Shown here piece by piece: positions 1 through 12,085 of a stretch of 64,000 bases of DNA (position 1 is its first letter; each line of letters starts with the position of its first letter). The DNA lies in NCBI GenBank assembly GCA_006176705.1, contig QRFJ01004918.1, forward strand, positions 1 to 64,000, given 5' to 3'. The notes below the pieces were generated by a model that searched no databases, was not told the origin of the DNA, and saw nothing but the letters and a program-made list of their open reading frames with translations. The translations under genes were made by a program, and so were the position numbers. Origin of the DNA: Cocos nucifera (Eukaryota; Streptophyta; Magnoliopsida; Arecales; Arecaceae).

Positions 1-850
1 ATTAAGCTAACCCAATCTGGTTCTGGCCAAATATTTGGTGGTCTAAGGTAAGTTTGGCGAACGATCGACTGATTTTTAATTGGAACCGCTACTCGACTTG
101 ACTGGTTTTGTACGAGTTAAGGATATTTCTTCCATCGGCTCTCACTACCTGGCCTATCTGTTGACACAGTCTGATCTGAGTGGTCATATAATCCGAGCTA
201 ACTTCATGCCACTAGTTAAGTCAATAATTGTTATCACTATGACAAGTCTGTTAATGAGACCTAATTCAATTCTTTAAGAACAGATTAGTCCTGGGTCTTC
301 TTTCCATCATTTGGGTAGAAGATGTGCGGACCCTTCGAAGGTTGATTGTTTTGGGTCGGCTGGTATAGTGGCTTCGTTGCATCAGGAAGATACCAACCAT
401 GTCTATTAGTATGGATGCTATGGGCTGGGGAAGGAATGAGGTTTGGCTCAAATATTAGTGGTACGGGTGAGGACTCAATTAGGAACCCAGTCTATGCAAA
501 TGGTGGGTCTTAACTTAACTAAGGGTGAATCAACTATTTTGGATTGGTGGAGATTCATGAATTAGAGACAAGTTTGGATGCACCCAATGATTAGAGAATC
601 ACTTGAACAAGGAGTTGTTCACTCATTGGCTAACCCATCACAATAACTATTAGGTCCAAGTGATGAGTTCAGTGGTTTTGCGCATCACCACTAGAAATCA
701 ATTTAATCTGTGAGATTTTTCGATTTACAGAAGGTGAGTTGTGGGATCCAAGAATAGTTGGAGCTAATTTTTGTTAAAATAAAATGCCTCTAACAAATTG
801 GTCAATCAACTTACAATATCTAACTAAGAATCATTGACTTTTACAGAAAA

Positions 851-3800
851 ATGTCTGCGTCCAACCCATTTGGCATCGTAATGCCGCAAGCCATAGACTG
901 ACTGGATCCATTATATAAAGATTTGGCTCAGGACTCAAAATAATTTATTCGAGAAGTTTATCCATGTACCTGCGACCAGTGATCCCCTCCTATACCCCAT
1001 TTACACGCCGTCACCATTGACAGTGAGCATCCTAGAAAAGTGGATGCCTGAAGATTATAAGGGCCGATATTACATGTTGGGCTTGATATCTGTGAGCTCC
1101 GCACCAACATGAGATTATCGAGAACTGCTCGCAAATGTTCATCAGCAGGATGATGTTTGGTGACAGAGTCGCGCAGGCAATATCAGTCACGAAAACTTTT
1201 TAAGTTGGATGCCATGGATGGCAGGTGTCAGTCCAAAGAAGTCACTGCCTGAATGATGTCAAGAACTTAGAAAGCTTAAGAAGCTCGGTGTGAAGTTGGA
1301 ACTTGGATCTGCAAAACGATTGTTATTCTGCAACCTTTGACTGATAGCTATTGGCAATTCATCATGATTACCATATGCATAAACTTCAAATTTTGCCGAA
1401 TTATGAATATGCTGGTCACCGCTGGAGCTTCTATGAAAGTTCTAAAGGTTAGTTCTTGCATGGAACGGACCTTCTTCCAAAAGAAAGTCTTATGCGGAAG
1501 AAAAAGAAGTCTGCGAAAAAGAAAGATTGGAAGGAGCAACAAGAACAACGACAGGCCAGAACCAAAGATGAAAAGCCCGCTGTACAAGGAAAGTGTTTCT
1601 ATTACAACCAGCGACGGCCATTGGAAGCGGAACTGCCCTACTTACTGGCCATCCTGAAGAAAATGAAGGAAGGTCCCTTTCTGGAGGTATGGCTCGTCTA
1701 TTGAGCTAACTTACGGCTTTTCTGCATCAGGGGTGCTGACTCTGGTTCTAGTGTCATCTGTGACTTCCAATGTAGGGTTTGAGGGACAGCAGGAGCCTGA
1801 GGATGGAAGACATGATTCCTACGCATCGGTAATGGAGCAAGAGTTGTAGCCTCTGCAGGTAGCCATTAGGGAACAATTACCCTCTTTCGATTACCGTCTG
1901 TCTAACTTAGTTTTAAAAGACTGTTATTATGTGCCTGCAGCTAGCAGAAATTTGGAAATTTGTTTCATGCTTAGCACTAGAAGGTATGTGATCTTACCTT
2001 CTTTAAGACCTGTAACTCTTTATAAAAGAATAAAATTGTAAATAGTTTCACTTATTAATGATCTTTATGCAGCTAACATATTGACTGTACTGTTCTAACT
2101 ATGCACAAAATGTGAATGGCCAAACGACCTAGGGATAGGTCCAAATGATAGGTATCTATGCACCCTGAGATTAGGTACATATAGCAGAAGATAAGGATCA
2201 ACAAATTGGAGGAAAAATGGGCTATTGAGTCCATTGGACTTTCGAGTCATACCCAATTGTGGATCTTGTCTTTTAGGCAAAAATGACTAAACTCTCTTTG
2301 TTGGACATGGGGAGAGGCCACAGATTCCTTGCCCTAGGTACATACTGATGTTGTGCAGCCCATTTGATGTGGCCGGCTTAGAGATAATTTTGTCTATTTC
2401 ATTACCTTTACCGATGATCGTCTAGGGTATGGTTATGTGTATCTTATAGAACATAAGTCTGAAGCTTTGAAAAGTTCAAAGAATCAGACCTATGACAGTA
2501 GAAAATAAACTGAAAACCATTAGTCCGATCAGATCAGAGGAGGTGAAATACCTTAGCCGGTAACATTCCTGAGACTACTAAGAAAAATGGCATACGTCTC
2601 TCAAATGGACTCCACCAGGAACACCTCACTCACGAAATTTGAAGAATGGAGAAAGTCGGACCCTATTCGATTATGGTTTCGATCCATGATGAGCTTTTCA
2701 CAGAACTTCCTGATTTTCTTTGAGGATATCCATTGTTTAACTTCACATTTCTACTAAATAGGTTCCTCTAAAACCGTCTACCACACTGTATGAGATATGG
2801 CATGGTAAGAACCAGTCTAAGTCATCTCAGAATTTGGGGAGCTTGTCCGACTCATGTCAAAGACAACAAGCGGGACAAAGTTGCAATTTAAGGTCCTTAG
2901 AGGCTCGATTCATTAGGATATCCTAAGAGTTTTAGGATACTATTTCTATATTTCCAGAGACACTAATATGATTGTGAGTCGACATGCACACTTTCTTTGA
3001 AAAATAGTTTATTCCGAAACCTACTCCTAGCATCACGCTTTCTTGTTCCCCTGGAACACCTCATATCGGAAAGCATCAAGCTGATGAGAAAGTTCACCAA
3101 GAGTCTACAAAGCTACCCGGCGCGCGTTTCTATATAGATGATAAACATAAACCGATATCCGATGTGGCGGCGCTGATGCCAATCAAGAATACTAACCTCC
3201 TCACCTCGTATAGATCAGACAAGAGTTTTCACTCAGCCCCTGAGATATTTACCTCGGAATTATTTCATGGGTCATATTCCGGTGAGAAAGTATAGGCGAA
3301 AAGTTCCCTCGGTAGTAACAGATCGCGCGCCTATGCGCTTCATCGCGGGGATGGGGTGCATGATTCCCAACAAGACTCCGACGGTGATATATTGATCTAT
3401 ATGCACGTTCAGAATTACTTTGTCTGGAAGGATATAGATCTCAAAGCTGACAAATCTAGGTCGAAAACCTGCTCAGCTAAAAAGAAAGATAAAAGTGCGA
3501 ACGTCGGAAATTACTTCGATGCAACCCGCGAAACCAAGTTTGGACCCCTGTGGTTAGATCCACCAGCTCAAGGTATAACAGAGTTAACTTAGTTGCGGCT
3601 CGTAAAGAGCATATTTCAGTTGGAAGAGAAGAACTAGTTTGTTGTCAGATGCGGCAAATGCTGACGAACATTTCCCAATTTGATGAGAATAGTCGGCAAC
3701 AGGTTATGTCCCAACGCGAGGCAAACTGTAACCTATCCCAGCTCGGACTACAAGTGTTAGGCCGTCTCATCCTTTGAGGTGCGAGCTCTTCATGCTGCTA

Positions 3801-5453
3801 CCTATGAAGCGTCCATCGCATGATCTCCAGCACTGTTGTGCTCCGCATGCCTCACTTTAATACCGCGCGCTCCTTGGTGACACTCTATCGCCCATAAACA
3901 AGGCACTTCTCGCATCTGCCATGTTACCCCAATATTGAAGCCTCATTTGAATTACAACGTCGCCGCGCCTGGTCTGTTCAACTGGTGTGATTATGAAAGC
4001 TTGACATTATACGTAATCCATACACCATGATCATTGATCTCAAGTAAGTCTTGCCCAGTACGTAAGGCTGCGCATTCCACGGTGCATCACAGAGGCCTCG
4101 TAGTGCTAGGATAGCGCGGAGGCGACTATTCTCGCATATGGCTCGGTGGCACGCCACTATAGCTCGTGAATGTCATTCACTTTTCCCGTCACGCAATCTC
4201 TGAATCTGTAATGGCATTCTTGAATGGATATCTTGAGGAAAGTATCTTATTATGAGAACAGCCGCTAGTTTTCCACATCCAGTATTACTGAGTCACAAGG
4301 GTTTGCAAGCTGCAAAGATCCATATATGGACTTAAGCAGCCATCTCGGAGCTGAACACCATTCAATGATGTGATCAAAATAATTCTCGTTTCATCAAACA
4401 TGAAGAGAAATGTGTGTTTTTAAAGGGTCAGTAGCGGAGCGCTTTTGTCTTATCCTCGTATTTGTACGTGGATGACACTCCTCCTTATTGAGAATGATAT
4501 TTTCCCATGTTCAAAAAGTGTTAAATTATGGTTTGCAAGAAAATCCATGAAAGACCTGGAGCGAAAGCATTCTTTATTCTAGGAATTAAGGTCTTAAGGA
4601 ATAGATCGATAGGATGCTAGGACTTTCACAGAAGTGTACATAGAGGAAAGTACTAAAGAGCGTTTAGATATGGAAAACTTCTAAGAGAGAGATTAATACC
4701 CTTCAAGAAATGGTATTCATCTTTCAAGAAGATGTGCCTTAGCAAACCTGAAAATAGAATCATGAAGGCAAGATCCCGTAATGCTCTGCAATAGGGAGCC
4801 TCATCGTATGCCATGCTATGTACACGACCTGATATAAGGCCCATGTGAGTGTCAAAAGCAGATATTAGTCAAATCCAAGGTGCAAGAACACTAAAACTTC
4901 TGGAAATTATATCCTTAGGACTTAAGAAAGAAACCTAAGTATATGACTGTTGTCTTTGTAATGGAGAACTCCAAGTCTAGGATACAACAGACTCGGATTT
5001 CATGTTCGATATAATGATCGAAAGTCATCCTGAGAGTCTGTGTATGCAATGTGGTGCTATCAGACTGAAAGAGTTTCAAACAAACGTGACAGCGACTGCC
5101 ACCATGGAGCAGAATATAATCCTACAACCTCAGGCTGCGAGGAAGATTCTGGTACAAGAAGTTTCCTACAGAAACAATCGGAGTAATGCCATAGATCCAT
5201 TCCTTATTACTCGACCCATAATTGATGCGCATAGCCCTTGCTAAAAGAAGCCAAGGTCTCACCAGAAATCCAAAGCATATTGAGCGGCCGATACCACCTC
5301 ATCTATGATTACTCGAAAGGGTTATGTTCGAGGTCAAGAAGAGTCAACTCCAAGATAAATGTGCAGACCCACTTTACAAAAGCCGTTGGGCCAGTAGAGA
5401 TCGAATCCCACCTTAAGAAGATGGGACTAGACCTATTAGCCAATTGGCTTTAG
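851..5453 (+). pseudogene. E1 gag-pol remnant
   Basis: The gag start is still visible: an ATG at 851 preceded by an AG acceptor-like site, followed by MSASNPF. Basic gag C-terminus and zinc-knuckle coding traces lie near 1490-1640. The protease/GAG-pre-integrase region is near 1730-2300, the integrase near 2290-2700, and the RT between about 3540 and 4680. The RNase H end (DNNGA-like region through LLANWL and a TAG stop) is at 5150-5453. Every domain is broken by many frameshifts. The stretch 3120-4200 is about twice as long as the matching part of E3 and hardly alignable. It cannot encode a working polyprotein as written. Confidence 0.75.
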
Positions 5454-5466
5454 ATAAGTGGGAGAT

Positions 5467-7826
5467 TGTTAGATATATGTTGCCCCTAGAAAGCCAGAAT
5501 TGGCTGACACTTGTAATACACTTCTAAGGGCAAAATTATAATTTTTACTATATATCAATAAAATGGATTATTCTTATCACATATGTGTATTAAAGTACTG
5601 CGGTACATCCTTTGAGTTAAGGGTAATTGATAATTTCATTTGTTCAAGAGTTGAAATTAAAGACATGAATACAATCAATTTTAACTCATAAAATGCTCCC
5701 GACCATAGGAGTCATCACGAGGATGGTTGATTGATTCGAAAGGTTGGTGTACAATCGTTCTCTTTAGTAGATGAGTCTTGAGTCATACGTGTGGAGATAC
5801 AGAGTAGCAGAGTACAGATATCTTAGAGACGGAGGCACTGAAGCGTTAGACCCTCGAGTAGTCATTAGGGGCCTTCTCATCAATTGACAGACTCAGATGC
5901 TGCAGTGTGTCTGGTTCTTTGCTTGACATGCATGACCAGTTCATCTTGAGGGTGTTATAGTAGTTTGACTACACCATTACTCGATCTCCTAGCCGATTCG
6001 GAACCTGAGGTGTATGCTGGCTTATTAGCATGTTATTGTAGGAACTGCGGATTGGCATTTCAAGATGGAATCGTATCTACCACGATGTGTTAGAGGTAGC
6101 AGCCCTATGATACATCATGAGAAATCAAGTCCAGAAGTCCATGGCCATGACAGAGTAAAATAAATAGAAAGAGTTCCTATTTAGATTTTCCATCGGACTT
6201 ATTGAATTGAATGATTACTCATATATTTAGAAACATAGGGTTTGACGAGTTTACACTTAACCCTAATCTGATCGGGCTTCAAGATAGAAGGATCTTAATT
6301 ACACAGGTGCTCTGCATCAGAGTTCGCATTCAACTACTGATGGATCTACCACCATATAGCTGCTAGATGTCATTGGTGGATTTTGGAGCAAATAGAATGC
6401 ATTTAGATGATCAATCATTCTAGCTAGTTCGAATCAGAAGAGTTGCTGATCCATCGAAAGGAGTTTCGATGAGTCGATGATAGAGATCATGACATATCCC
6501 AATTACCATACAGAACTGACACCTAACTGGATACACAAATACAGCGTTTTTGAATCTATTTGATTCATCAATTGAAACTGGTTCCAGTATTCAAGTGAGT
6601 CTGAATGGAGATTCAATTAGGTTCAAGAAAATCGTGCTTAGCACTCGATTGACCAACTTCTTCTTTTACTATCATAATAAGTCTGTCCGCTTGAGCCAAA
6701 GGATTTTGTGCTCAATCAGAGGCCTTCATATGATTTGACTGGAGGTTATCCAAGTTAGAAAAGGTTGTCTTATTGTGTAAAGGACATTACCTACCATCTT
6801 TGGTCATCTGCCATTCTTTTTCTTTGACTTTGGTCAAAAGTCTATCTTTGACTGGTCAAATGTTGACCATTGATGATCTTTGACTTTTGATCACAATGTC
6901 ACGCACCTTTGTAGAGCTGGTCGGGGCTTTCCCCTATCCAGTAACTGCAAGGAGGATGCGCACACGCCACTCTAGGCGTGTGCCAAGTTGGAGAGACATC
7001 CAGGGTCCCCTTTGGAAGGGACTTCCATCTCCTTTTTGGATGTCCAATAGAGTCTCTGCCTTAAGAAACCAGACTTTGACTGGGTCTTTAGTGGCACCTC
7101 TAAGGAGAATCCAGGGGACTCTATGCCCACCAAATCAATTTAGATCTGATTTTATAAAGAGTTTATGATTGGTCTGGGAAGAGAAGGAGTTGGGATCAAC
7201 GCTTAGTCTAATAAATAAGACCCTGCACCCAACACACGATTGTGATTGGATATAGAATGATTGGAACTCACAATTCTCCATGCCCAAGCGCAGCCTCTCC
7301 CCTCTTCCTCCATTGCCAAAACCACCTTTCTCCCCTTCCTCTCCACATCTAAAAAGAGTTTTTGAGATTCTTGGTTGGTGCATCTAGACGAGAAAAAAGT
7401 GAGTTTAAGATGCTAGAGGCTGCAGCTACTGCAAAAGGGACGACTGCTGATCTTCAAAAAGAGTTTTGAATATCCTTCAATAGATCCGATCTCAATTTTT
7501 AGAGGACGTGATAGAGAAAGAAGAGGATCTCTAGATTCAGCCTGAGTGGGATACCGACTAGCAGGCCGGACACTTGCATGGCATAGACCAGACACCTTTC
7601 ACTGCACTACCGGATCATCAACGGATAATAAGATTTTAACCCATATTCAAGATTAAGTTAATTCTGATTTAATTTATCTCAATTTCTATTTTAAATTCTA
7701 AATAATACATAATCAGGATCTGAAACATATCAATTTGAATTGAGATTAAGAAAAAAATTTTGAAATATATCTCTTGGATCTGATCAGACCTGAACGAACT
7801 GGACGGAAAAAATCAGGTCCTCAACA
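5467..7826 (+). repeat. 3' LTR of copia E1
   Basis: It begins TGTTAGATATATG directly after a purine-rich AAGTGGGAGAT tract and follows the E3 LTR to an end near TCAACA at about 7826. The length is about 2.36 kb against 2.29 kb for the E3 5' LTR; part of the excess is single-base insertions. The right end is accurate to about 5 bp. Confidence 0.8.
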
Positions 7827-7849
7827 CAGAAAATTTTTCGTTGTTGAAT

Positions 7850-8383
7850 CAAAAATTTCAGTTAGTCGGTACCAAAACATAGTGAGTTTGCATGCAAGTC
7901 ACTAAGGTGATCTCAGGTTTTAAGGGATACATATATCTATATTCCATCAGAGACATTCTCGATATTAGAGTGCTCTGAAGTTGGTGATGTTCAATGATAA
8001 TGTACCCATACATCTCACCTGTATGCCATACTAGTGTCTCCACATATCTTGGTTAAGAGGACAATCAACCTATATGGTATATAGCAATCTATACTCGATA
8101 GATGCTGTCATCCTAATTAACAGTCTATCATTTGGTCGTGAACAAATTTAAGGACTAATCGATAAATTCTCTTTTTATCGAAACTAAATAATCTAAAGGA
8201 CTTCATCTCTTTTTATCGAAACTAAATAATCTAAAGGACTTCACCACAATAATGGAGTTCATTAGAAGATGTAAACTTATGATGAAAAAAGATGTCAAAA
8301 TATTTTTTATTAATTAATAAATTAATTATAATATCTTAACCATTAACAAGTTAATGATTGACTTTAGGACATAATTTCCAACA
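7850..8383 (-). repeat. Inverted 5' segment of a family-B copia LTR
   Basis: Read on the minus strand this begins TGTTGGAAATTATGTCCTAA at 8383. It matches the first ~500 bases of the plus-strand LTR at 14117-14620, including the CAAGCAACTCACTG-type stretch. It therefore lies head-to-head with the truncated 5' LTR of element B that starts at about 8384. It includes a duplicated ~45-bp stretch (CTCTTTTTATCGAAACTAAA at about 8170 and 8212). Its outer part is missing where E1 ends. Confidence 0.7.
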
Positions 8384-10097
8384 CTGGATTTAAGAGTCCC
8401 ACTGGATTGAGACTCTTTAGGAGTTTCATTTTGATAGGACTCTGTTACTCGGTAACCCATCCAATTTGGACTCAGATATTTTTGAAGAATTAATTAGCCA
8501 TTTGATTGCTAATTAGCTTAATTTGATTGAGTGATAAGAATTTGATCAAGTTCGATTGAATTTAACTCGATTGGATTTGACCCAATCAGGTCATGAGACG
8601 ACCTAATCGCTATGGAAGATTTGATCCTGATTTTATCAAGATCTGAATCTAATTAATTTTTAATTTAATTAGAGTTTTATTGGATTGGGTTAAGCCTAAA
8701 TTAGTTGGGTTTAACCTATTCTAATTGGATCTAGATTAATTGGTTTGGTTGAAACTAATTAAGACTAAGTCAAATAAGTTTGAATTTGAACCTTCCTTCT
8801 CCCTGCGCCACCCTACTTTGACTTTTCCACACCCTATCACATGCATACTTTGGTTTTGCATGAGAATTCTCTCACACGGATGGTATCTGCACCTGCCTTT
8901 GACTTGGTCCAAGTGTTGGATCAGATTGAATTTAAGTTGAATTTTGAATTCAACTTGAGTTGGTTGGTTTGGTTGAAACTTTCCAACTCCCTCTCATGCT
9001 TATCCATTCACCACGCCCCTTGAGAAATGTTATGTGAATTTTTTTTGTAAATTTTCTAAAGGTGGATGCATAGAAGGAGAGTCCTTCTGCACATCAAACA
9101 TCTAGGAGTGGGCGTTGGATAGGGATAAGAAGGTTTTTGAATTTGATGTTGGTTGGGAGGTTGAAATAAGTTCAACCTCCGACCCTTATCTTTTTCCATA
9201 TATTTTTTCCATGGTATTCATGTTAATAAATTATGATAATTTTTGTGCATGTAGAAGAAGGGGTTAGAATTATGTGATAAAAATTTTAGAGTAATTGGGC
9301 ATTATTTTTGGGTGAAATAAATCTTGGAGTGAAGGTGAGCAGGGTCCTATAGCACTTTACTTTTCCCTCATGCCTCTCTTCTCTTTTGATTTTTATCTCT
9401 AAGGATACCTAATTTTTAGATATGATCTAAATAAAGTTTATATATCTAAAAGTCATCTTTCCATAAAAACTTATTTCATAGAAAAACTCTACATAGAGAG
9501 GGTATGATAGGATTTTTAGTGTGTTAGGATTTTTGAACCAAGTAAAACCCTAGTTTTGGGAATCTGGGTTCAGGTGGAGAGATCGAGTGCTGTGAGCATT
9601 AGATCACCACCAAATTTGAAATACCTCTTCATCATTCTCCAATATTTGTGTTCTAATTTTTTGAAGTATTCAAGAAATCAAAAAGTATATGATCGATTGG
9701 ATCGATCATGATCAACCGTCGAAGGCCCCAGTGAGGAGCTAGCACTTCAGTGGAGTTGGTCGGGACCAGAAGCTCTTTGTGGACCATCCATAGAGGTCGG
9801 ATGAGTGTGTAGTTGTAGCGTAATACCATAACTTCTTTTGGTGGATTCAGATCATGGAGATTAGCTACCCATGAAAAGGTATCGAGTTTTGAACTCATAA
9901 CGATCAGGAAATTTGATTTGCTAATCGAATGCATTTTAATTTTCTATCATATATTAGCATGTTTAGATCCTGAGTAGGATTTATTTGATATGATCAATGC
10001 ATGCATAGTATTAATTTTAAATTAATATTTACTTTCACTATTATTTTATTTGAAAAAGTTTCAAAAATGCATGCTTAAATCCTGCGCGATTTTCTTT
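8384..10097 (+). repeat. Truncated 5' LTR of family-B copia
   Basis: It is collinear with 15216-16918 of the 3' LTR, with scattered substitutions and small indels. The first ~1.1 kb of the LTR is replaced by an inverted fragment of the same LTR type. It ends CGATTTTCTTT just before the primer-binding site. Confidence 0.8.
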
Positions 10098-10100
10098 AAA

Positions 10101-10112
10101 TAGTATCAGAGC
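10101..10112 (+). promoter_or_regulatory. Primer-binding site of family-B copia
   Basis: TAGTATCAGAGC differs at one base from the TGGTATCAGAGC that pairs with the 3' end of initiator methionine tRNA in plant copia elements. It lies three bases after the LTR end. Confidence 0.7.
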
Positions 10113-12085
10113 AAGGATTGCTTGACATGTTAATATGTTAATTAGAAAGATTAAATGCTTACATATTTGATATGTATTTAATTTAAATAACTTAGTCATC
10201 GAGGGTGAATGAGCCATCAAGCCGTCCGATCATAAGGGACAAGTATGGTTTAAAGGCTATCTCCTCCCATTTAGTGAGGATCCTTTATGGCAGTAGGGGT
10301 ACCACCGTGAACTCATTCATTAAGATGAATAGTGAAAGAATTTGATTAAAATTATTTTAATTAGAAAGTTAAACATGAATATGTTTAGATTAGATCTAAA
10401 AGATGATTCATGGTTTAATTTTTAATATGCCTTATTTTTTGTTATAAGATTAGCAATAGGATTGTTGTTTATGAAATGAGCTGATCCATTTATGAAATGA
10501 GTCAACCCTTTTGATGAATAGAAAATAAAATCTTTCAAAATTTAAAAATTATTTTTGAAATGCCAAACCCCAATCCATTAGCCCAAAAATTTAATTAAAA
10601 GAATTAAGTATCTCATAGAATCTAGAATTATGAATTAAAGATTCTAAGACATAAGCATAAGCTATGGGTTAAAGGGTTAGATGAATTAGGTCTATTAATT
10701 GGGTTAGACCTAAGGTTAGTTGAAGAATGGACTTAATCTAGAGTAATTGATCAAATCTAACCAAGTGTTGAATTAGATTAGGTTAAGGACACTCTTGGCT
10801 CAACTTCAATAGTTGTAGTTGAATGAGTCCATGTCTTTAACTAGACCAAGATGGACTTGATTCATGGCTAGGCGGTCTAGTCTGAAATTACTAGGTTAAT
10901 CAGATTAAACTTAAATAACCAATTGGTATCTAAGGTAAGTTTGGCAGTCTAGATCAGTGATTTTTAATTGGGAGCTACTCGCATTGATTCGATTTTTGAC
11001 GAGTTAATGGCATATCCCTTCCACTGATCTTACTTATCTGGCTGACATGGTCGATTAGAGTTTGATTAGATCACTTGATGATTCTAGCTAACCCATATCA
11101 CTAGGAATCAGTTTGACTGATTTCAATAAGTAAGACTGAATTAGATGCCCATGGACCTAAATTGATCCTAGTTCTAACCTATTGACTTGGTGAAGTCAGT
11201 GGGAGGATTTAACTTGGTGAAATTAGTGGAAGAAATTGGTCCGTGTCTTTTCTATCCTTAAATCACAAGTAACCTAAATTCTCTAAATTATTAGGTCCTT
11301 AAAATGACTTAGTTATGGGGATAACCGAGTCATAGCCTCCCATTAAGATGAATAGTAATGAGTCCAATTTTTTGGATGGACATTGGAGGTGTCTAACACC
11401 TGATATTCATTTAGATATTCGAATTACTATCCATCATGTGATGATTAGATTGCACTCTCTTAATGGTGATCAGATTAGCCAGAGCCTACCTCAGGCCTGG
11501 TCATCATTGGTTTGATGCACCGAATTCAATCATGTTAATGGTTGGACCTAACTAGACCTTTTCAATAGAGACCAAGCCTACTGAATTGACTTCTGAGGCA
11601 AAATCTAACTACTAAAAATTATTTAGAAAAATAATTAATTGTGAACCTACCTGTAGATACACATGGGTTAGCTAAAGCCTACCTCGAGCCCATCTATAGT
11701 CATACGGATTTCAGTATCCACTAAGGAGTTAGTGTAATTTCTCGAATTGGAGGTAGAGGCTATCAATTTGCTAAAAATAGTGGAAGGACCTCTAAAGTCC
11801 AAGTCTTTAGGATTAATTAATTCAAGTACTAATAAGGTTTTATATTTTCCTTTCCAGAAAAATAGAATGGCTAGTGTTAGTCTGCTCCATTCACTATTGG
11901 ACAATGATAAGCTTTTAGGATCTTATTACGAGGAGTCTAGTGTCAACCCTGATCTGGCAGACTCAAAGAGGAATGATCCTCTTGATCCAAATAGGCTGAA
12001 TAGGAAAAATCAGCAAGTAGTTGCTGGGTAAGGATGTCATATGATAATACCTTGCAATTTCTCCATATGTGAAACATCTACCTAG
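10113..12085 (+). other. Family-B leader and degenerate gag region
   Basis: The part at 10200-10320 (GGCCGTCC-like stretch, TTTAAAGGC, CTCCCATT) and 10921-11060 (AATTGGTATCTAAGGTAAGT then a TTTTTAATTGGGAGCTACTC stretch) matches the leader of the E-family elements at 57560-57660 and 58041-58150. It includes the splice-donor-like AAGGTAAGT at 10932-10940. From 11100 to about 12080 no gag domain, zinc knuckle or other protein family was recognised. A 94-codon open frame at 11747-12031 shows no recognisable domain. Confidence 0.5.

Larger units (their letters stand above)
1..7826 (+). mobile_element. Ty1/copia retrotransposon E1, 3' part, heavily degraded
   Basis: The sequence aligns along its whole length with the copia element at 54685-64000. 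Position 1 corresponds to about 58015, inside the untranslated leader, so the 5' LTR lies outside the window. The order seen is leader, gag, protease, integrase, RT, RNase H, polypurine tract and 3' LTR. Compared with E3 there are single-base insertions or deletions every 10-20 bases, mostly insertions, so no long reading frame survives. The density is unlike the other copies in this window. It could be old decay, but the pattern also fits uncorrected long-read sequence. Identity as copia is certain; the cause of the damage is not. Confidence 0.85.

Noticed and set aside
3356..3777. Two open frames inside E1
   Set aside because: They lie in the unalignable stretch of a dead copia copy and have no recognisable domain.
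11747..12031. 94-codon open frame in copia B as a captured gene
   Set aside because: No domain recognised and no splice signals; it lies where degenerate gag would be.
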